A DNA stretch of 64,000 bases from Gordonia tangerina (GCF_021556435.1 NZ_JAKGCU010000004.1:62001-126000), one strand, 5' to 3'. Numbered from the stretch's first letter, positions 16,049 through 24,715 are shown. The notes: generated from the sequence alone by a model not told the origin. Made by a program: numbers and translations.

Positions 16049-17094
16049 ATCCGCACCTCACTGGCCTTGACCACCATCGTCACCTCCAGCCCGGGCGCCA
16101 TCGCGAGGTCGGTCACCGCCGACCAGGTGACCTCGGCGTCCACAACTTGATCACCACACAGAGCCCGCACCACAGCATGATCGCCCCTCGGCAGCACATC
16201 GGTGACCTGCGCACGCAGCTCGGTGCGCGGGCTCCCGTGGGGTGCCTGCAGATAGACGGCCACCGCCCGCGGCGAGAACGCGGCAGCACACGCGTCGCCG
16301 GCACCGAGATCGTCGGCGGCGACACCGACCACCTGCCGGCCGCCGCCGTCGTCGACGGCATCTGCGTGAAACCGTCCGACGAAGAGATTCAGCCCGGACA
16401 ACGAGGCCGTGAACGGATGCCCAGGCCGCGTGAGAACGTCGGCGGTCGGCCCCTCGTCGACAATCCGCCCCTGGTCGAGAACGATGACGTCACGGGCCAG
16501 CGCGACCGCGTCAATCAGATCGTGGGTCACCAGCACCGTGGTGCCGTGACGTTCCGCGAGAAGTTCCCGCAGCAGCGATCGGATCTGCTGCGCCACCGAC
16601 ACATCCAGCGCCGCGAACGGCTCGTCCAGCAGCAGGACGTCGGGCTGCACAGCGAGCGCCCGGGCCAGCGCCACCCGCTGCGCTTGACCACCGGACAACT
16701 GGCCGGGCATGCGGTCGGCCAGGTCGGCGACGCCCACCGCGTCGAGCCAATGGTCGGTCCGGGCAGCGATCTCGGTGCGTCCCAGTCGCGCTGCGGCGGG
16801 CCCGAATGCCACGTTGCGGCGCACGCTCAGATGCGGGAACAACCGCGCCCGTTGTGCGAGCAACGCCACCGACCGCCGATGCGGGGCCACGAACTGCCGC
16901 GCATCCTGCAACACCCGGTCCCCCACCAGCACGCTCGACCCGGCACTTCGCCGCAACCCCGCCAGCACCGACAGCGCGGTGCTCTTGCCGGCTCCGTTGG
17001 GTCCCATCACCGCCAGGGTGCAACCCGCCTCCACCTCGAAATCGACAGCCACCGAGGGGTTCTCCACCCGAATCCGTGCGGACAGCGCACTCAT
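16015..17094 (-). CDS. modC: Molybdate ABC transporter ATP-binding protein
   Basis: 359-residue ATPase with Walker A GPNGAGKST, signature LSGGQAQRVALARAL, Walker B VLLLDEPFAALD and H-loop LVTHDL. A C-terminal TOBE (Mop-like) oxyanion-binding domain starts near residue 290. ATG 17094 overlaps the modB stop (ATGA). It powers molybdate (possibly tungstate) uptake. The last 34 bp overlap the end of the cyclase gene on the other strand. Confidence 0.93.
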   Translation of the reverse strand: MSALSARIRVENPSVAVDFEVEAGCTLAVMGPNGAGKSTALSVLAGLRRSAGSSVLVGDRVLQDARQFVAPHRRSVALLAQRARLFPHLSVRRNVAFGPAAARLGRTEIAARTDHWLDAVGVADLADRMPGQLSGGQAQRVALARALAVQPDVLLLDEPFAALDVSVAQQIRSLLRELLAERHGTTVLVTHDLIDAVALARDVIVLDQGRIVDEGPTADVLTRPGHPFTASLSGLNLFVGRFHADAVDDGGGRQVVGVAADDLGAGDACAAAFSPRAVAVYLQAPHGSPRTELRAQVTDVLPRGDHAVVRALCGDQVVDAEVTWSAVTDLAMAPGLEVTMVVKASEVRIYRVPSSTGPS

Positions 17095-17873
17095 GTCGCC
17101 GCCGTCCCACTCGGCCGCAGGTGCACCGCCACCACCACGACAAGAGCGACCACCATCAGCACCAATGCCAGTGGCAATGCTTGTGCGGGATCGTTGATCG
17201 CATCGAGATAGATCCGCAGCGGCGCCGTCTGAGTGGTCCCCGGCAGATTGCCGGCGAAGGTGATGGTGGCCCCGAACTCGCCGAGCGCCCGCGCGAACGC
17301 CAACACCGTTCCGGCCAACAGCGACGGAATCACCAGCGGCAAAGTCACTTTCCACAAAGTCCGGGTTGGACCCGCGCCGAGGGTGGCGGCCACCTGCTCG
17401 AACTCGCCGTCTGTCGAGCGCAAGGCACCTTCGACACTGATCACCAGGAATGGCAACGCAACAAAGGTCTGTGCCAGGATCACCGCCGTCGTCGTGAAGG
17501 CGATGGTGATGCCGGCGTCATCGAGATACTGCCCGACGACCCCGTTGCGCCCGAGCGCATAGATCAGCGCCAGGCCCCCGACGACGGGCGGTAACACCAA
17601 CGGCAACAACACGAGTGCCCGGATCACCCGCACCACGATTCCGTCGGATCGCGCGAACACCACTGCCATCGGCACCCCGAACAACAGACACAGAGACGTA
17701 CTCGTCAGCGCGGTGACCACCGCCAAGCGCAGCGCATCCAGCGATTCCTGCGACGTCACGGAGGCGACGAAATCCTGCCACGGCATCCGGACCACCAACG
17801 CGACCGGACCGATCAGGATGAATGCCACCCCCACAGCGGCGGGCGCATACAGCCAGAGGGGGATCCGACGCAT
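17091..17873 (-). CDS. modB: Molybdate ABC transporter permease
   Basis: 260-residue membrane subunit with six helices (first near 10-30). The permease coupling loop is EQVAATLGAGPTRTLWKVTLP, with the conserved ARALGEFGATITFAG segment typical of ModB/CysT permeases. Its start overlaps the modA stop by one base (TGATG), and its stop overlaps modC, so modABC is a coupled operon. It forms the inner-membrane channel for molybdate. Confidence 0.93.
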   Translation of the reverse strand: MRRIPLWLYAPAAVGVAFILIGPVALVVRMPWQDFVASVTSQESLDALRLAVVTALTSTSLCLLFGVPMAVVFARSDGIVVRVIRALVLLPLVLPPVVGGLALIYALGRNGVVGQYLDDAGITIAFTTTAVILAQTFVALPFLVISVEGALRSTDGEFEQVAATLGAGPTRTLWKVTLPLVIPSLLAGTVLAFARALGEFGATITFAGNLPGTTQTAPLRIYLDAINDPAQALPLALVLMVVALVVVVAVHLRPSGTAAT

Positions 17874-18646
17874 CAGGCCGGGGCGGGAGTGAACCCGGCC
17901 GCACCCAACACCTCGGCGCCGGTTGCGCCGAGGACCATGTCGACGAACATCTGCGCATCGGCCGCATGCGGGGTGCCCTGCAGCGTCGCGATCGGGTACG
18001 AGTTGACGACGGAGGCGAACGCCGGATCACCCACCGCCGACACCGTGTTGCCGGCCCCCTTCGCGTCAGTGACATAGACGAGTCCGGCGTCGGCCTGACC
18101 GGAGGTCACCTTGGCCAGCACTGCGCTGACCGAGGTCTCCTCACTGACCGGCGACAACTCGATACCCGTGTTGCGTTGCACCTGGGCGGTCGCCGCGCCA
18201 CACGGCACCTCGACCGCACACACCACCGTCGAGGTGTCCGGATTGGTGAGGCTCTCGAACCCGTCGATGTTCTTAGGGTTGCCAGACGCGGTCACGATGA
18301 CCAGCGTGTTGGTGGCAAAGATCTTCGGATCGACGGCAGCATCGCCGAGACGTCGCATGGTTGCCTGGTCCGCGGTGGCGATCACGTCGGCGTCGGCGCC
18401 CTGCTGGATCTGGTTCACCAACGCCGACGAACCGGCGAAGTTGAGCCGCACGTCCACACCGTCGTGCGCCTTCTCATACATGTCCGCGATCTCGGTGAAA
18501 GTCTGCGTCAGCGACGCCGCGGCATAGACGTCGAGCACAGAGTCCGACCCGGTGTCGTCATTCGAACACCCGACGCTTCCCGCCGCGACGGCCAGCGTCA
18601 CACCGGCAACCACAAGTGCTCGGCGGAACAACCCAGAAATCTTCAC
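17873..18646 (-). CDS. modA: Molybdate-binding lipoprotein
   Basis: 257-residue periplasmic binding protein of the ModA family. The signal peptide MKISGLFRRALVVAGVTLA leads to the lipobox SVGC near residue 27. Family segments include VYAAASLTQTFTEIA, NFAGSSALVNQIQQGADADV, and LVYVTDAKGAG (the oxyanion-contacting loop). The start is ATG 18646. It is the first gene of modABC and follows a Mop-domain regulator 32 bp upstream, on the same strand, so all four may be co-transcribed. Confidence 0.93.
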   Translation of the reverse strand: MKISGLFRRALVVAGVTLAVAAGSVGCSNDDTGSDSVLDVYAAASLTQTFTEIADMYEKAHDGVDVRLNFAGSSALVNQIQQGADADVIATADQATMRRLGDAAVDPKIFATNTLVIVTASGNPKNIDGFESLTNPDTSTVVCAVEVPCGAATAQVQRNTGIELSPVSEETSVSAVLAKVTSGQADAGLVYVTDAKGAGNTVSAVGDPAFASVVNSYPIATLQGTPHAADAQMFVDMVLGATGAEVLGAAGFTPAPA

Positions 18647-18678
18647 GCAGTCTCCTCAACTCATCTCTACCGATCCAC

Positions 18679-19083
18679 TCAATCCGGTCGTCGCTCCACG
18701 ATCACGGTGGTCGCCTTGACCACGGCCGTGGCCACCACACCCGGTTCGAGCTGCAGCTCCCGCGCCGCCTCTGAACTCATCAGCGAGGTGACCTCGAACG
18801 GCCCACATTGCATGCTGACCTGCGCCATCACGCCGTCGGCGATCACTTCGGTGACCAGTCCGGTGAAACGGTTACGTGCCGACCGGAGCACCGGGTTGCC
18901 GTCGTCGGGTGGGCGTCGCGCGCGGTCACGCGCGAGGGCGGCGAGTTCCGCTCCGTCGACGGTCGCCACACCCTGCTCGCCACCCGCGTCGCTCAGCTGC
19001 CCGGTGCCCACCCACCGGCGCACGGTGTCATCGCTGACGCCCAGCAACTCGGCTGCATCTCGGATACGAATCGCGGCCACCAC
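18679..19083 (-). CDS. HTH-Mop (TOBE) molybdate-responsive regulator
   Basis: 134-residue protein with an N-terminal excisionase/MerR-like helix-turn-helix (IRIRDAAELLGVSDDTVRRWV). A single Mop domain covers residues 68-132 (SARNRFTGLVTEVIADGVMAQVSMQCG). Such two-part proteins bind molybdate through the Mop domain and are thought to control mod genes, in the role of ModE although of different build. The start is GTG 19083 or GTG 19080. It lies immediately upstream of modABC. A perfect inverted repeat 20 bp upstream of the start is a likely autoregulatory site. Confidence 0.85.
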   Translation of the reverse strand: MVAAIRIRDAAELLGVSDDTVRRWVGTGQLSDAGGEQGVATVDGAELAALARDRARRPPDDGNPVLRSARNRFTGLVTEVIADGVMAQVSMQCGPFEVTSLMSSEAARELQLEPGVVATAVVKATTVIVERRPD

Positions 19084-19102
19084 CCAACAATATCCGCAAA
19101 AT

Positions 19103-19127
19103 CGGGTATTTCAGTGCAGAATACCCG
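19103..19127. promoter_or_regulatory. Inverted repeat upstream of the HTH-Mop/modABC genes
   Basis: CGGGTATT (19103-19110) and AATACCCG (19120-19127) are perfect 8-bp arms separated by 9 bp. The dyad lies 20-44 bp upstream of the regulator start, a good position for a repressor operator. No other inverted repeat of this quality occurs in the intergenic region. Confidence 0.55.
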
Positions 19128-19151
19128 CATACGCGGAACGCCAGGTTTGGG

Positions 19152-19182
19152 TTGACTTCGAGTGAAGTTGAAGTTCTACCGT
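19152..19182 (+). promoter_or_regulatory. Candidate MerR-type promoter (19-bp spacer)
   Basis: TTGACT (19152-19157) and TACCGT (19177-19182) are separated by 19 bp. The spacer region carries ACTTC/GAAGT repeats. MerR-family regulators use such over-long spacers with a dyad between the two hexamers. It points towards the ABC exporter genes (start 19327), leaving a long leader. This is suggestive only. Confidence 0.3.
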
Positions 19183-19326
19183 GATCTGACATATCGGACT
19201 TCGCCGTAGCGCCGCGGCGATGAGTTTCGGGACGCGCGCGGGTCTGTGTACCTGACGGGGCAGCGCCGTCCCGACACCGAAAATTGGCTCGCTATCTGTC
19301 AGACCCCATCGATAACGTGGAGAATC

Positions 19327-20343
19327 ATGAGCTCACCCACTGCTCCGGCGGTAACGCCGGCCACCCCGTCGACGCGCGACGTCGCCATCGAGGCCGTTGA
19401 TCTCGTGAAGCGCTTCGGCGATTTCACCGCGGTCGACGGCGTCAGTTTCACCGTCCCCCAGGGATCGGTCCTCGGCCTGCTCGGGCCGAATGGCGCAGGA
19501 AAAACCACCACGGTGCGGATGATGACGACGCTCTCCCCACCCACCAGCGGCACCGCGCGGGTCGCCGGATACGACGTCATCGAACAACCCGACATGGTCC
19601 GCCGCAGCATGGGTCTCACCGGGCAGGCCGCAACGGTCGATGAGATCCTCACCGGCCGGGAGAACATCCGCATGATCGGCGGTCTCTATGGCATCGGACG
19701 CAAAGAACTCGCACGACGCTCCGAGCAACTGCTCGAACAGTTCTCGCTGACCGAGGCCGGCGACAAACAGGTCAAGTCGTATTCCGGCGGCATGCGTCGC
19801 CGGCTCGACCTGGCGGTGAGCCTCCTGGCCGCGCCACCGGTGTTGTTCCTCGACGAACCCACCACCGGCCTCGATCCGCGCAGCCGCACCGAACTCTGGG
19901 ATGTGCTGCGCGACCTGGTCAAAGGCGGCACAACCCTGCTCTTGACCACCCAGTATCTGGAAGAGGCCGATCATCTCGCGGACAACATCGTGGTGATCGA
20001 CAAGGGCACCATCATCGCGCAGGGCACTTCGCTGCAACTCAAGGAACAGGCCGGCGCGGCCAGCCTCGTGCTGACCGTGTCCGACGCCTCCGACATCCCG
20101 GCAGCCGAGGCGCTGCTCCGCAAGACCGGCGGTGAGGTCTTCATCGACGAGGGTGCCCGCAAACTAACCACCTCCGCCGACGGGCTGGCCGACCTCACCC
20201 GGGTCGTCGGCTGGTTCGACGAGAGCGGCATCGCCGTCGACGATCTCGGCCTCGCCCGGCCCAGCCTCGACGACGTGTTCCTGTCGCTCACCGGCCACCG
20301 CGCCGAAGACGAAACCTCCACCGAAGAGGAGCAGAACGCATGA
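19327..20343 (+). CDS. ABC exporter ATP-binding protein, daunorubicin-resistance (DrrA) type
   Basis: 338-residue ATPase. Walker A GPNGAGKT is at residues 53-60, signature YSGGMRRRLDLAVSL, Walker B VLFLDEPTTGLD, H-loop LLTTQYLEEAD. The DrrA-family C-terminal extension contains LDDVFLSLTGH. Start ATG 19327 has GGAG 5-8 bp upstream. With the ABC-2 permease overlapping it at the 3' end it forms a two-component exporter for hydrophobic drugs or lipids. The substrate is unknown. No adjacent biosynthetic gene indicates one. Confidence 0.9.
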   Translation: MSSPTAPAVTPATPSTRDVAIEAVDLVKRFGDFTAVDGVSFTVPQGSVLGLLGPNGAGKTTTVRMMTTLSPPTSGTARVAGYDVIEQPDMVRRSMGLTGQAATVDEILTGRENIRMIGGLYGIGRKELARRSEQLLEQFSLTEAGDKQVKSYSGGMRRRLDLAVSLLAAPPVLFLDEPTTGLDPRSRTELWDVLRDLVKGGTTLLLTTQYLEEADHLADNIVVIDKGTIIAQGTSLQLKEQAGAASLVLTVSDASDIPAAEALLRKTGGEVFIDEGARKLTTSADGLADLTRVVGWFDESGIAVDDLGLARPSLDDVFLSLTGHRAEDETSTEEEQNA

Positions 20344-21188
20344 CCACCACCGCGTTCACCGGCAGCGCCATCTCCCAGCGCCCGGAGATCCATCAGACCA
20401 CCATCTGGCAGCAGTCCTGGATCATGGTCAAACGCAACATGATCCACACCCGGCGGATGCCGGAGATGCTCTCCGATGTCACCATCCAGCCGATCATGTT
20501 CGTGCTGCTGTTCGCCTACGTGTTCGGCGCCTCGATCACCAACACCGGCGGACCGTCGTACAAAGAGTTCCTGCTGCCCGGCATCATGGGTCAGACGATC
20601 GTGTTCACCGCGTTCATCGTCTCCACCGGTATCACCGCCGACCTCGAGAAGGGCATCATCGACCGGTTCCGGTCGCTGCCCATCCGCCGCTCCGCGGTGA
20701 TCATCGGGCGCAGTATCGCGAGTCTGCTGCACTCCTCGATCGGCATCGTGGTGATGGCGGTTACCGGCTTGGCCATCGGCTGGCGTATCCGCAATGGTTT
20801 TGTCGACGCGGTTCTGGCGTTCGCGCTCCTGCTGATATTCGGCTTCGCGATGATCTGGTTCGGCATCCTCGTCGGATCGTGGCTCAAGACGGTCGAGGCG
20901 GTGAACGGTTTCATGTTCACCACCCTGTTCCCGATCACGTTCCTGTCCAACGCGTTCGTGCCCACCGACCCGATGCCGACCTGGCTGCAGACCATCGCCG
21001 AGTGGAACCCCATATCGTCGCTCGTGCAGGCGCTTCGCGTGCTGTGGGGCAACGGGCCGGCCGCGGGCCCCGGCGAGCCGTGGCCGCTGCAGAACCCGGA
21101 GTTGGCGACACTGATCTGGTCGGTCGCGTTGACGATCGTCTTCGCACCGTTCGCGCTGCGCGCCTACAACAAGCGCACCATCGACTGA
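20340..21188 (+). CDS. ABC-2 type exporter permease, DrrB type
   Basis: 282-residue membrane protein with six helices and the ABC-2 core region FLSNAFVPTDPMPTWLQ plus EWNPISSLVQALRVLW, typical of DrrB-like permeases. A cytoplasmic N-terminus of about 55 residues precedes helix 1 (PIMFVLLFAYVFG). ATG 20340 overlaps the ATPase stop (ATGA), so the two proteins are translationally coupled and function together. A long hairpin follows directly after the stop. Confidence 0.9.
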   Translation: MTTTAFTGSAISQRPEIHQTTIWQQSWIMVKRNMIHTRRMPEMLSDVTIQPIMFVLLFAYVFGASITNTGGPSYKEFLLPGIMGQTIVFTAFIVSTGITADLEKGIIDRFRSLPIRRSAVIIGRSIASLLHSSIGIVVMAVTGLAIGWRIRNGFVDAVLAFALLLIFGFAMIWFGILVGSWLKTVEAVNGFMFTTLFPITFLSNAFVPTDPMPTWLQTIAEWNPISSLVQALRVLWGNGPAAGPGEPWPLQNPELATLIWSVALTIVFAPFALRAYNKRTID

Positions 21189-21197
21189 GCCAGCTGT

Positions 21198-21242
21198 TGA
21201 GTGAGTCAGACGTTGTGGTTTCCGCAACGTCTGACTCACTCA
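21198..21242. terminator. Long hairpin between convergent drrB-like and ROK genes
   Basis: A 21-bp stem (21198-21218 with 21222-21242) closed by a TTT loop, with a single T:G wobble. The left arm begins TGAGTGAGTCAGACGTTG. The stop codon of the leftward ROK gene (21240-21242) is the outer end of the right arm. Probably a bidirectional terminator. Confidence 0.65.
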
Positions 21243-22547
21243 CGCCGTCACGGCCAACGCCTCCAGCGGGTCTGCGTAGATGGCATCCAGCGACACCGCA
21301 CCGGCGGCCTGCTGCTGCACCGTCGACCCCGAATGCGACACGCGCACATCCCGGTTGGCGACCACCGAGGTGGCCTTGAGTGCTTTGGCCACGGTGGGCA
21401 GTGTCGCGGGAAAGTCGGTGAACGCCTGCCCGCCGAGCACGATGTGGTCGGGATTGAAGATGTCGGCGATCAACGCGACCGTGCGGCCCAGCACCTCGGC
21501 TCGTTCCTCCAGCAACGCCCGCGCGGTCGCATCACCGTTGCGGGCGCTGTCGTGCACGCCCTCGATGTCGACGACGCGCAACCCCAGCGCCTGCGCCGCG
21601 GTCACCACGCCGGTGTCGCTGGCAGCCGCCTCCAGTTGCCCTGTCTTCGCCGGGTCGAGCAGGGTGGTCGGCCCGGTCGGGAAATGCCCGATCACCGGCG
21701 GCCCCGCGGCCGGCGTGTGGACCGTTCCGTCGACGCAGAACGCGGTACCCACCATCTCGCGGGCATAGAAGTACAGGAAGCTCGACTTCTTCTGTTCTGG
21801 ATTGACCACCAGTTCCGCCGAGGCCATCGCCTCCACATGCGATGCCACCGACACCGGCAGACCAACCGTCTCGGCGATCACCCGCCCCACCGGGGCGGCA
21901 GTCCAGCCCAGTCGTGGATGGTCGACGAGTCCACCGGTAGCAACCCGGCCGCCGAGGGCGACACCCGCCCACAGCACGCGACGACCCGTCCAGCGGGTCA
22001 GGAAGCGGCGAGCGCTCTGGCCGATGGCGATGAGGACGTCAGCGGGGGTGTCGGCGACCGGCGTTTCGATCTGGATCGCCCCGACGACCCGGTGATAGAG
22101 GTCGTGGGTGGTGATCGAGGTGACCTTGTAGCCGATGTGGATGCCGAGGGTCAGGAAGTCGGCGACGTTGAGTTCGAACGGTAAACGCGGTCGGCCGATG
22201 GCCCCGGCCGGTGCGAGATCGGCCCGTTCGCGCAGTAACCCGGCCTTGAGCAGGGCACCGACCTGCCGGTTCACCGTCGACACGCTCAGACCGGTCTGCT
22301 CGGCGGCCTCGTCGCGGAAGACGGGGCCGGCCAGCCGCGCCGTGCGCAGGACGAGGGCAGCGGGTTTCGACGACAGCTGCAATTGTGGCGTGGCGACGTG
22401 AATGTCGGGGACCCCCTTCCGAACCCGCTCTCGGCGAGACGGCGACGTCCGGGCCGGTCCCGATCTGGTGCCGACCGGCGCGGCAGAAACCGTGCGGGCG
22501 GATGCAGGGGAGATCGCGGTGGATCGGTGGTCGAGCGTTGCGGTCAT
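21240..22547 (-). CDS. ROK-family transcriptional regulator lacking the zinc motif
   Basis: 435-residue protein with a disordered Ser/Arg-rich N-terminus (about 1-60), a winged helix near 65-120 (AAEQTGLSVSTVNRQVGALLKAGLL) and a ROK (actin-fold) domain. Known relatives include NagC/XylR and M. tuberculosis Rv0485. The ROK zinc site, normally CxCGxxGC after GHxxV, is absent: the sequence after IGHFPTGPTTLL has no cysteines. Sugar-kinase activity is therefore unlikely, and a purely regulatory role is expected. ATG 22547 has GAGG 10 bp upstream. It is divergent from the SigG-like gene across a long gap; targets are unknown. Confidence 0.85.
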   Translation of the reverse strand: MTATLDHRSTAISPASARTVSAAPVGTRSGPARTSPSRRERVRKGVPDIHVATPQLQLSSKPAALVLRTARLAGPVFRDEAAEQTGLSVSTVNRQVGALLKAGLLRERADLAPAGAIGRPRLPFELNVADFLTLGIHIGYKVTSITTHDLYHRVVGAIQIETPVADTPADVLIAIGQSARRFLTRWTGRRVLWAGVALGGRVATGGLVDHPRLGWTAAPVGRVIAETVGLPVSVASHVEAMASAELVVNPEQKKSSFLYFYAREMVGTAFCVDGTVHTPAAGPPVIGHFPTGPTTLLDPAKTGQLEAAASDTGVVTAAQALGLRVVDIEGVHDSARNGDATARALLEERAEVLGRTVALIADIFNPDHIVLGGQAFTDFPATLPTVAKALKATSVVANRDVRVSHSGSTVQQQAAGAVSLDAIYADPLEALAVTA

Positions 22548-23116
22548 CTGTGTGTCCTCATCGAATGTGCCACATCCGGCCCGGCCGCGCGTCTGTGCGC
22601 GCCGGACTTCGGGTGCGACGAAGAGTGTGGGCGTTTCGGCCCCAGGGCGAATGAGCGGATCAGCGCATTCGTCGACAACACAGGACACGTGCCAACGGCA
22701 GCCGGCAGCCCAGTGCGGTGGTCACATGGGTGACCTCTGGGAGTCGGGCGGTGGCGTGCGTCATGTCGATCAAGCTAGCAACGGCGCAGGCCGACCGGCA
22801 ACCGCCGCATCCGGGGATCACCGCCCTACGTGGCTGGCCGGCAGGGGCGTTCACCGGCGAATATATGCCTGCGGGCTACGGCGCCGACCACTTGCGCGCA
22901 GCGTGATTCCAACCCCCGACTTGCGGTCGCCGCGCGGGTCGGCGGCCCCCCTCACAACCGCCGACCCGACGGATTCTCCGCCGCGGCGCGTCCCCTACCG
23001 GTGTGGCCGGAACGCGCAGCCATGGTTTGGACGCATCAGCCTCGTCCCCGGTTCCATCCGATGTGTCATCCATTCACAGGCTGACCTTGTCAGAGGTGTC
23101 CCGTAATCTTGATCAC
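22548..23116. other. Long divergent intergenic region between ROK regulator and SigG-like gene
   Basis: About 570 bp. Several overlapping open frames exist here but none has a convincing start, codon pattern or recognisable domain. I see no strong hairpin or repeat. Promoters for both flanking genes must lie here; the bases just before 23117 show no good Shine-Dalgarno. Confidence 0.45.
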
Positions 23117-24163
23117 ATGTCCACCGCGACCACCCAGACCGCGCCCGACGACGACTTTGTCGGTGTCTTCGAGCCGTACCGGCGCGAGATCCTCGCGCAC
23201 TGCTACCGCATGATGGGCTCGCACCACGACGCCGAAGATCTCCTGCAGGAGACCTACATCAGGGCGTGGCGCGGATACGCCAAGTTCGACCGCCGGGCCT
23301 CGGTGCGCACCTGGCTGCACAAGATCGCGACGAATACCTGCCTGACGGCACTGCAGAGCAAGCAGCGGCGCCCGATGCCGTCGGGGCTCGGCGGGGACGC
23401 CTTCGACCCGACCGACACCCTGCTACAAGACCACGAGGTCCCCTGGCTCGAGCCGTTCGCCGGCACGGTCGACGAGATCGCACCGGGCGACGATGCCGAT
23501 CCGGCGTATGTGATCGGTGCACGCGAGTCGATCCGACTCGCCTTCATCGCCGCGCTGCAACATCTCCCCGAGCGACAGCGGGCGGTGCTGATCCTGCGCG
23601 ATGTGCTGCAGTGGAAAGCGGCCGAGGTCGCCGACACCATCGGCGTCACCACCGCGACCGTGAACAGCCTGCTGCAGCGTGCCCGGGAACAGCTCAAGAA
23701 CACACCCGGGCCCGACCAGTCACCGAGCGTGCTCGACGACTCGACCAAACGCGAGTTGCTCGCGAAGTACGTCTCGGCGTTCGAGCGCTACGACATAGAC
23801 GCGATCGTCGACCTGTTCACCGACAAATCCATCTGGGAGATGCCCCCGTTCACCGGTTGGTATCAGGGGGCCGAGGCGATCGGCGAACTCATCGCCCGCA
23901 ACTGTCCCGCCGAGGGGCCCGGCGATCAGATCCTGTTGCCGACGGTGGCCAACGGACAGCCCGCATTCGGGCTCTACATGCGCGAGCCCGATGGCGTGCA
24001 TCGTCCGTTCCAGTTGCAGGTCCTCGACCTCGGCGCGGACGGCACGGTCGCATACGCGGTGGCGTTCTTCAGCTCGACGATGGAGGAGGATTTCGCCAGG
24101 TTCGGTCTGCCGCCGACACCGTACGACGCGCCGGCGCGCACGTCTCCGAGCCCATTCCACTGA
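23117..24163 (+). CDS. sigG: ECF sigma factor with C-terminal SnoaL-like domain, SigG-like
   Basis: 348-residue extracytoplasmic-function sigma factor. Region 2 is at about 18-85 (HCYRMMGSHHDAEDLLQETY, then RTWLHKIATNTCL). Region 4 is near 150-195 (LPERQRAVLILRDVLQWKAAEVA and TTATVNSLLQRARE). A C-terminal SnoaL/NTF2-like domain (about 215-340) replaces the usual separate anti-sigma factor and is thought to modulate activity in this group. Best match by eye is mycobacterial SigG. ATG 23117 is preferred since the homologous N-terminus starts here; no good ribosome-binding site is seen. It is convergent with a VOC/glyoxalase-fold gene, notable because glyoxalase-type genes have been linked to SigG in M. 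tuberculosis. Confidence 0.87.
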   Translation: MSTATTQTAPDDDFVGVFEPYRREILAHCYRMMGSHHDAEDLLQETYIRAWRGYAKFDRRASVRTWLHKIATNTCLTALQSKQRRPMPSGLGGDAFDPTDTLLQDHEVPWLEPFAGTVDEIAPGDDADPAYVIGARESIRLAFIAALQHLPERQRAVLILRDVLQWKAAEVADTIGVTTATVNSLLQRAREQLKNTPGPDQSPSVLDDSTKRELLAKYVSAFERYDIDAIVDLFTDKSIWEMPPFTGWYQGAEAIGELIARNCPAEGPGDQILLPTVANGQPAFGLYMREPDGVHRPFQLQVLDLGADGTVAYAVAFFSSTMEEDFARFGLPPTPYDAPARTSPSPFH

Positions 24164-24186
24164 CTCCCCCGCACCGACCGTATTGC

Positions 24187-24618
24187 TCAGCAGACCTCCG
24201 CGGCCTCATCCGGACCCGCGGCGATCTGCGCCGGGTCCATCCACAGCACCTCCCAGGCGTGCCCGTCGGGATCGCAGAAGCTCCGGCAGTACAGGAACCC
24301 GAGGTCCTCGGCGGCACGGAGGTGGGTGCCGCCGTGGGCCAACGCCGCGTCCGCGTACCGATCGACCTCGGCGCGCGATGTCGCCGACACCGCTACCACC
24401 GTCTCCCGTCCGTACCGCGGATCGGCGAGGGCACCCGCGGCGTAGCCGGCAAAGCGTTGTGCCCGATGCAGCACCACCCGACAACCGTCGTTGACCGCGA
24501 AACACACCGTCCCCTCGTCACAGAACAGCGCGTCGAACCGGAAGCCCAGACGGGTGAAAAAGGCGCGTGACCGTGCCACGTCGGCTACGGGCAGATTGAC
24601 GAACACCATCGTCGACAC
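24187..24618 (-). CDS. VOC (glyoxalase/bleomycin-resistance/dioxygenase) superfamily protein
   Basis: 143-residue protein with two beta-alpha-beta-beta-beta modules. The first begins VFVNLPVADVARSRAFFTRLGF. The second ends with SFCDPDGHAWEVLWMDP, where DPDGH-W-E is the common VOC closing motif with a possible metal-ligand glutamate. I chose GTG 24618 because GAGGAG lies 8 bp upstream; GTG 24627 and ATG 24609 are alternatives. It could be a lactoylglutathione-lyase-like or dicarbonyl-handling protein. The reaction cannot be told from sequence. Convergent with the SigG-like gene, 24 bp apart. Confidence 0.82.
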   Translation of the reverse strand: MSTMVFVNLPVADVARSRAFFTRLGFRFDALFCDEGTVCFAVNDGCRVVLHRAQRFAGYAAGALADPRYGRETVVAVSATSRAEVDRYADAALAHGGTHLRAAEDLGFLYCRSFCDPDGHAWEVLWMDPAQIAAGPDEAAEVC

Positions 24619-24715
24619 AGCGGACACTCCTCGATCGCGGACAGACCTGCAGGTGCAGACCGCGGCAACAGCCCGAACTCATCGGCGTCGGCCGCTACGC
24701 CATAGGGTGTGACCC

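Noticed and set aside
22718..22906. 62-codon frame in the ROK/SigG-like divergent region
   Set aside because: No ribosome-binding site or family resemblance; it lies where promoters are expected.
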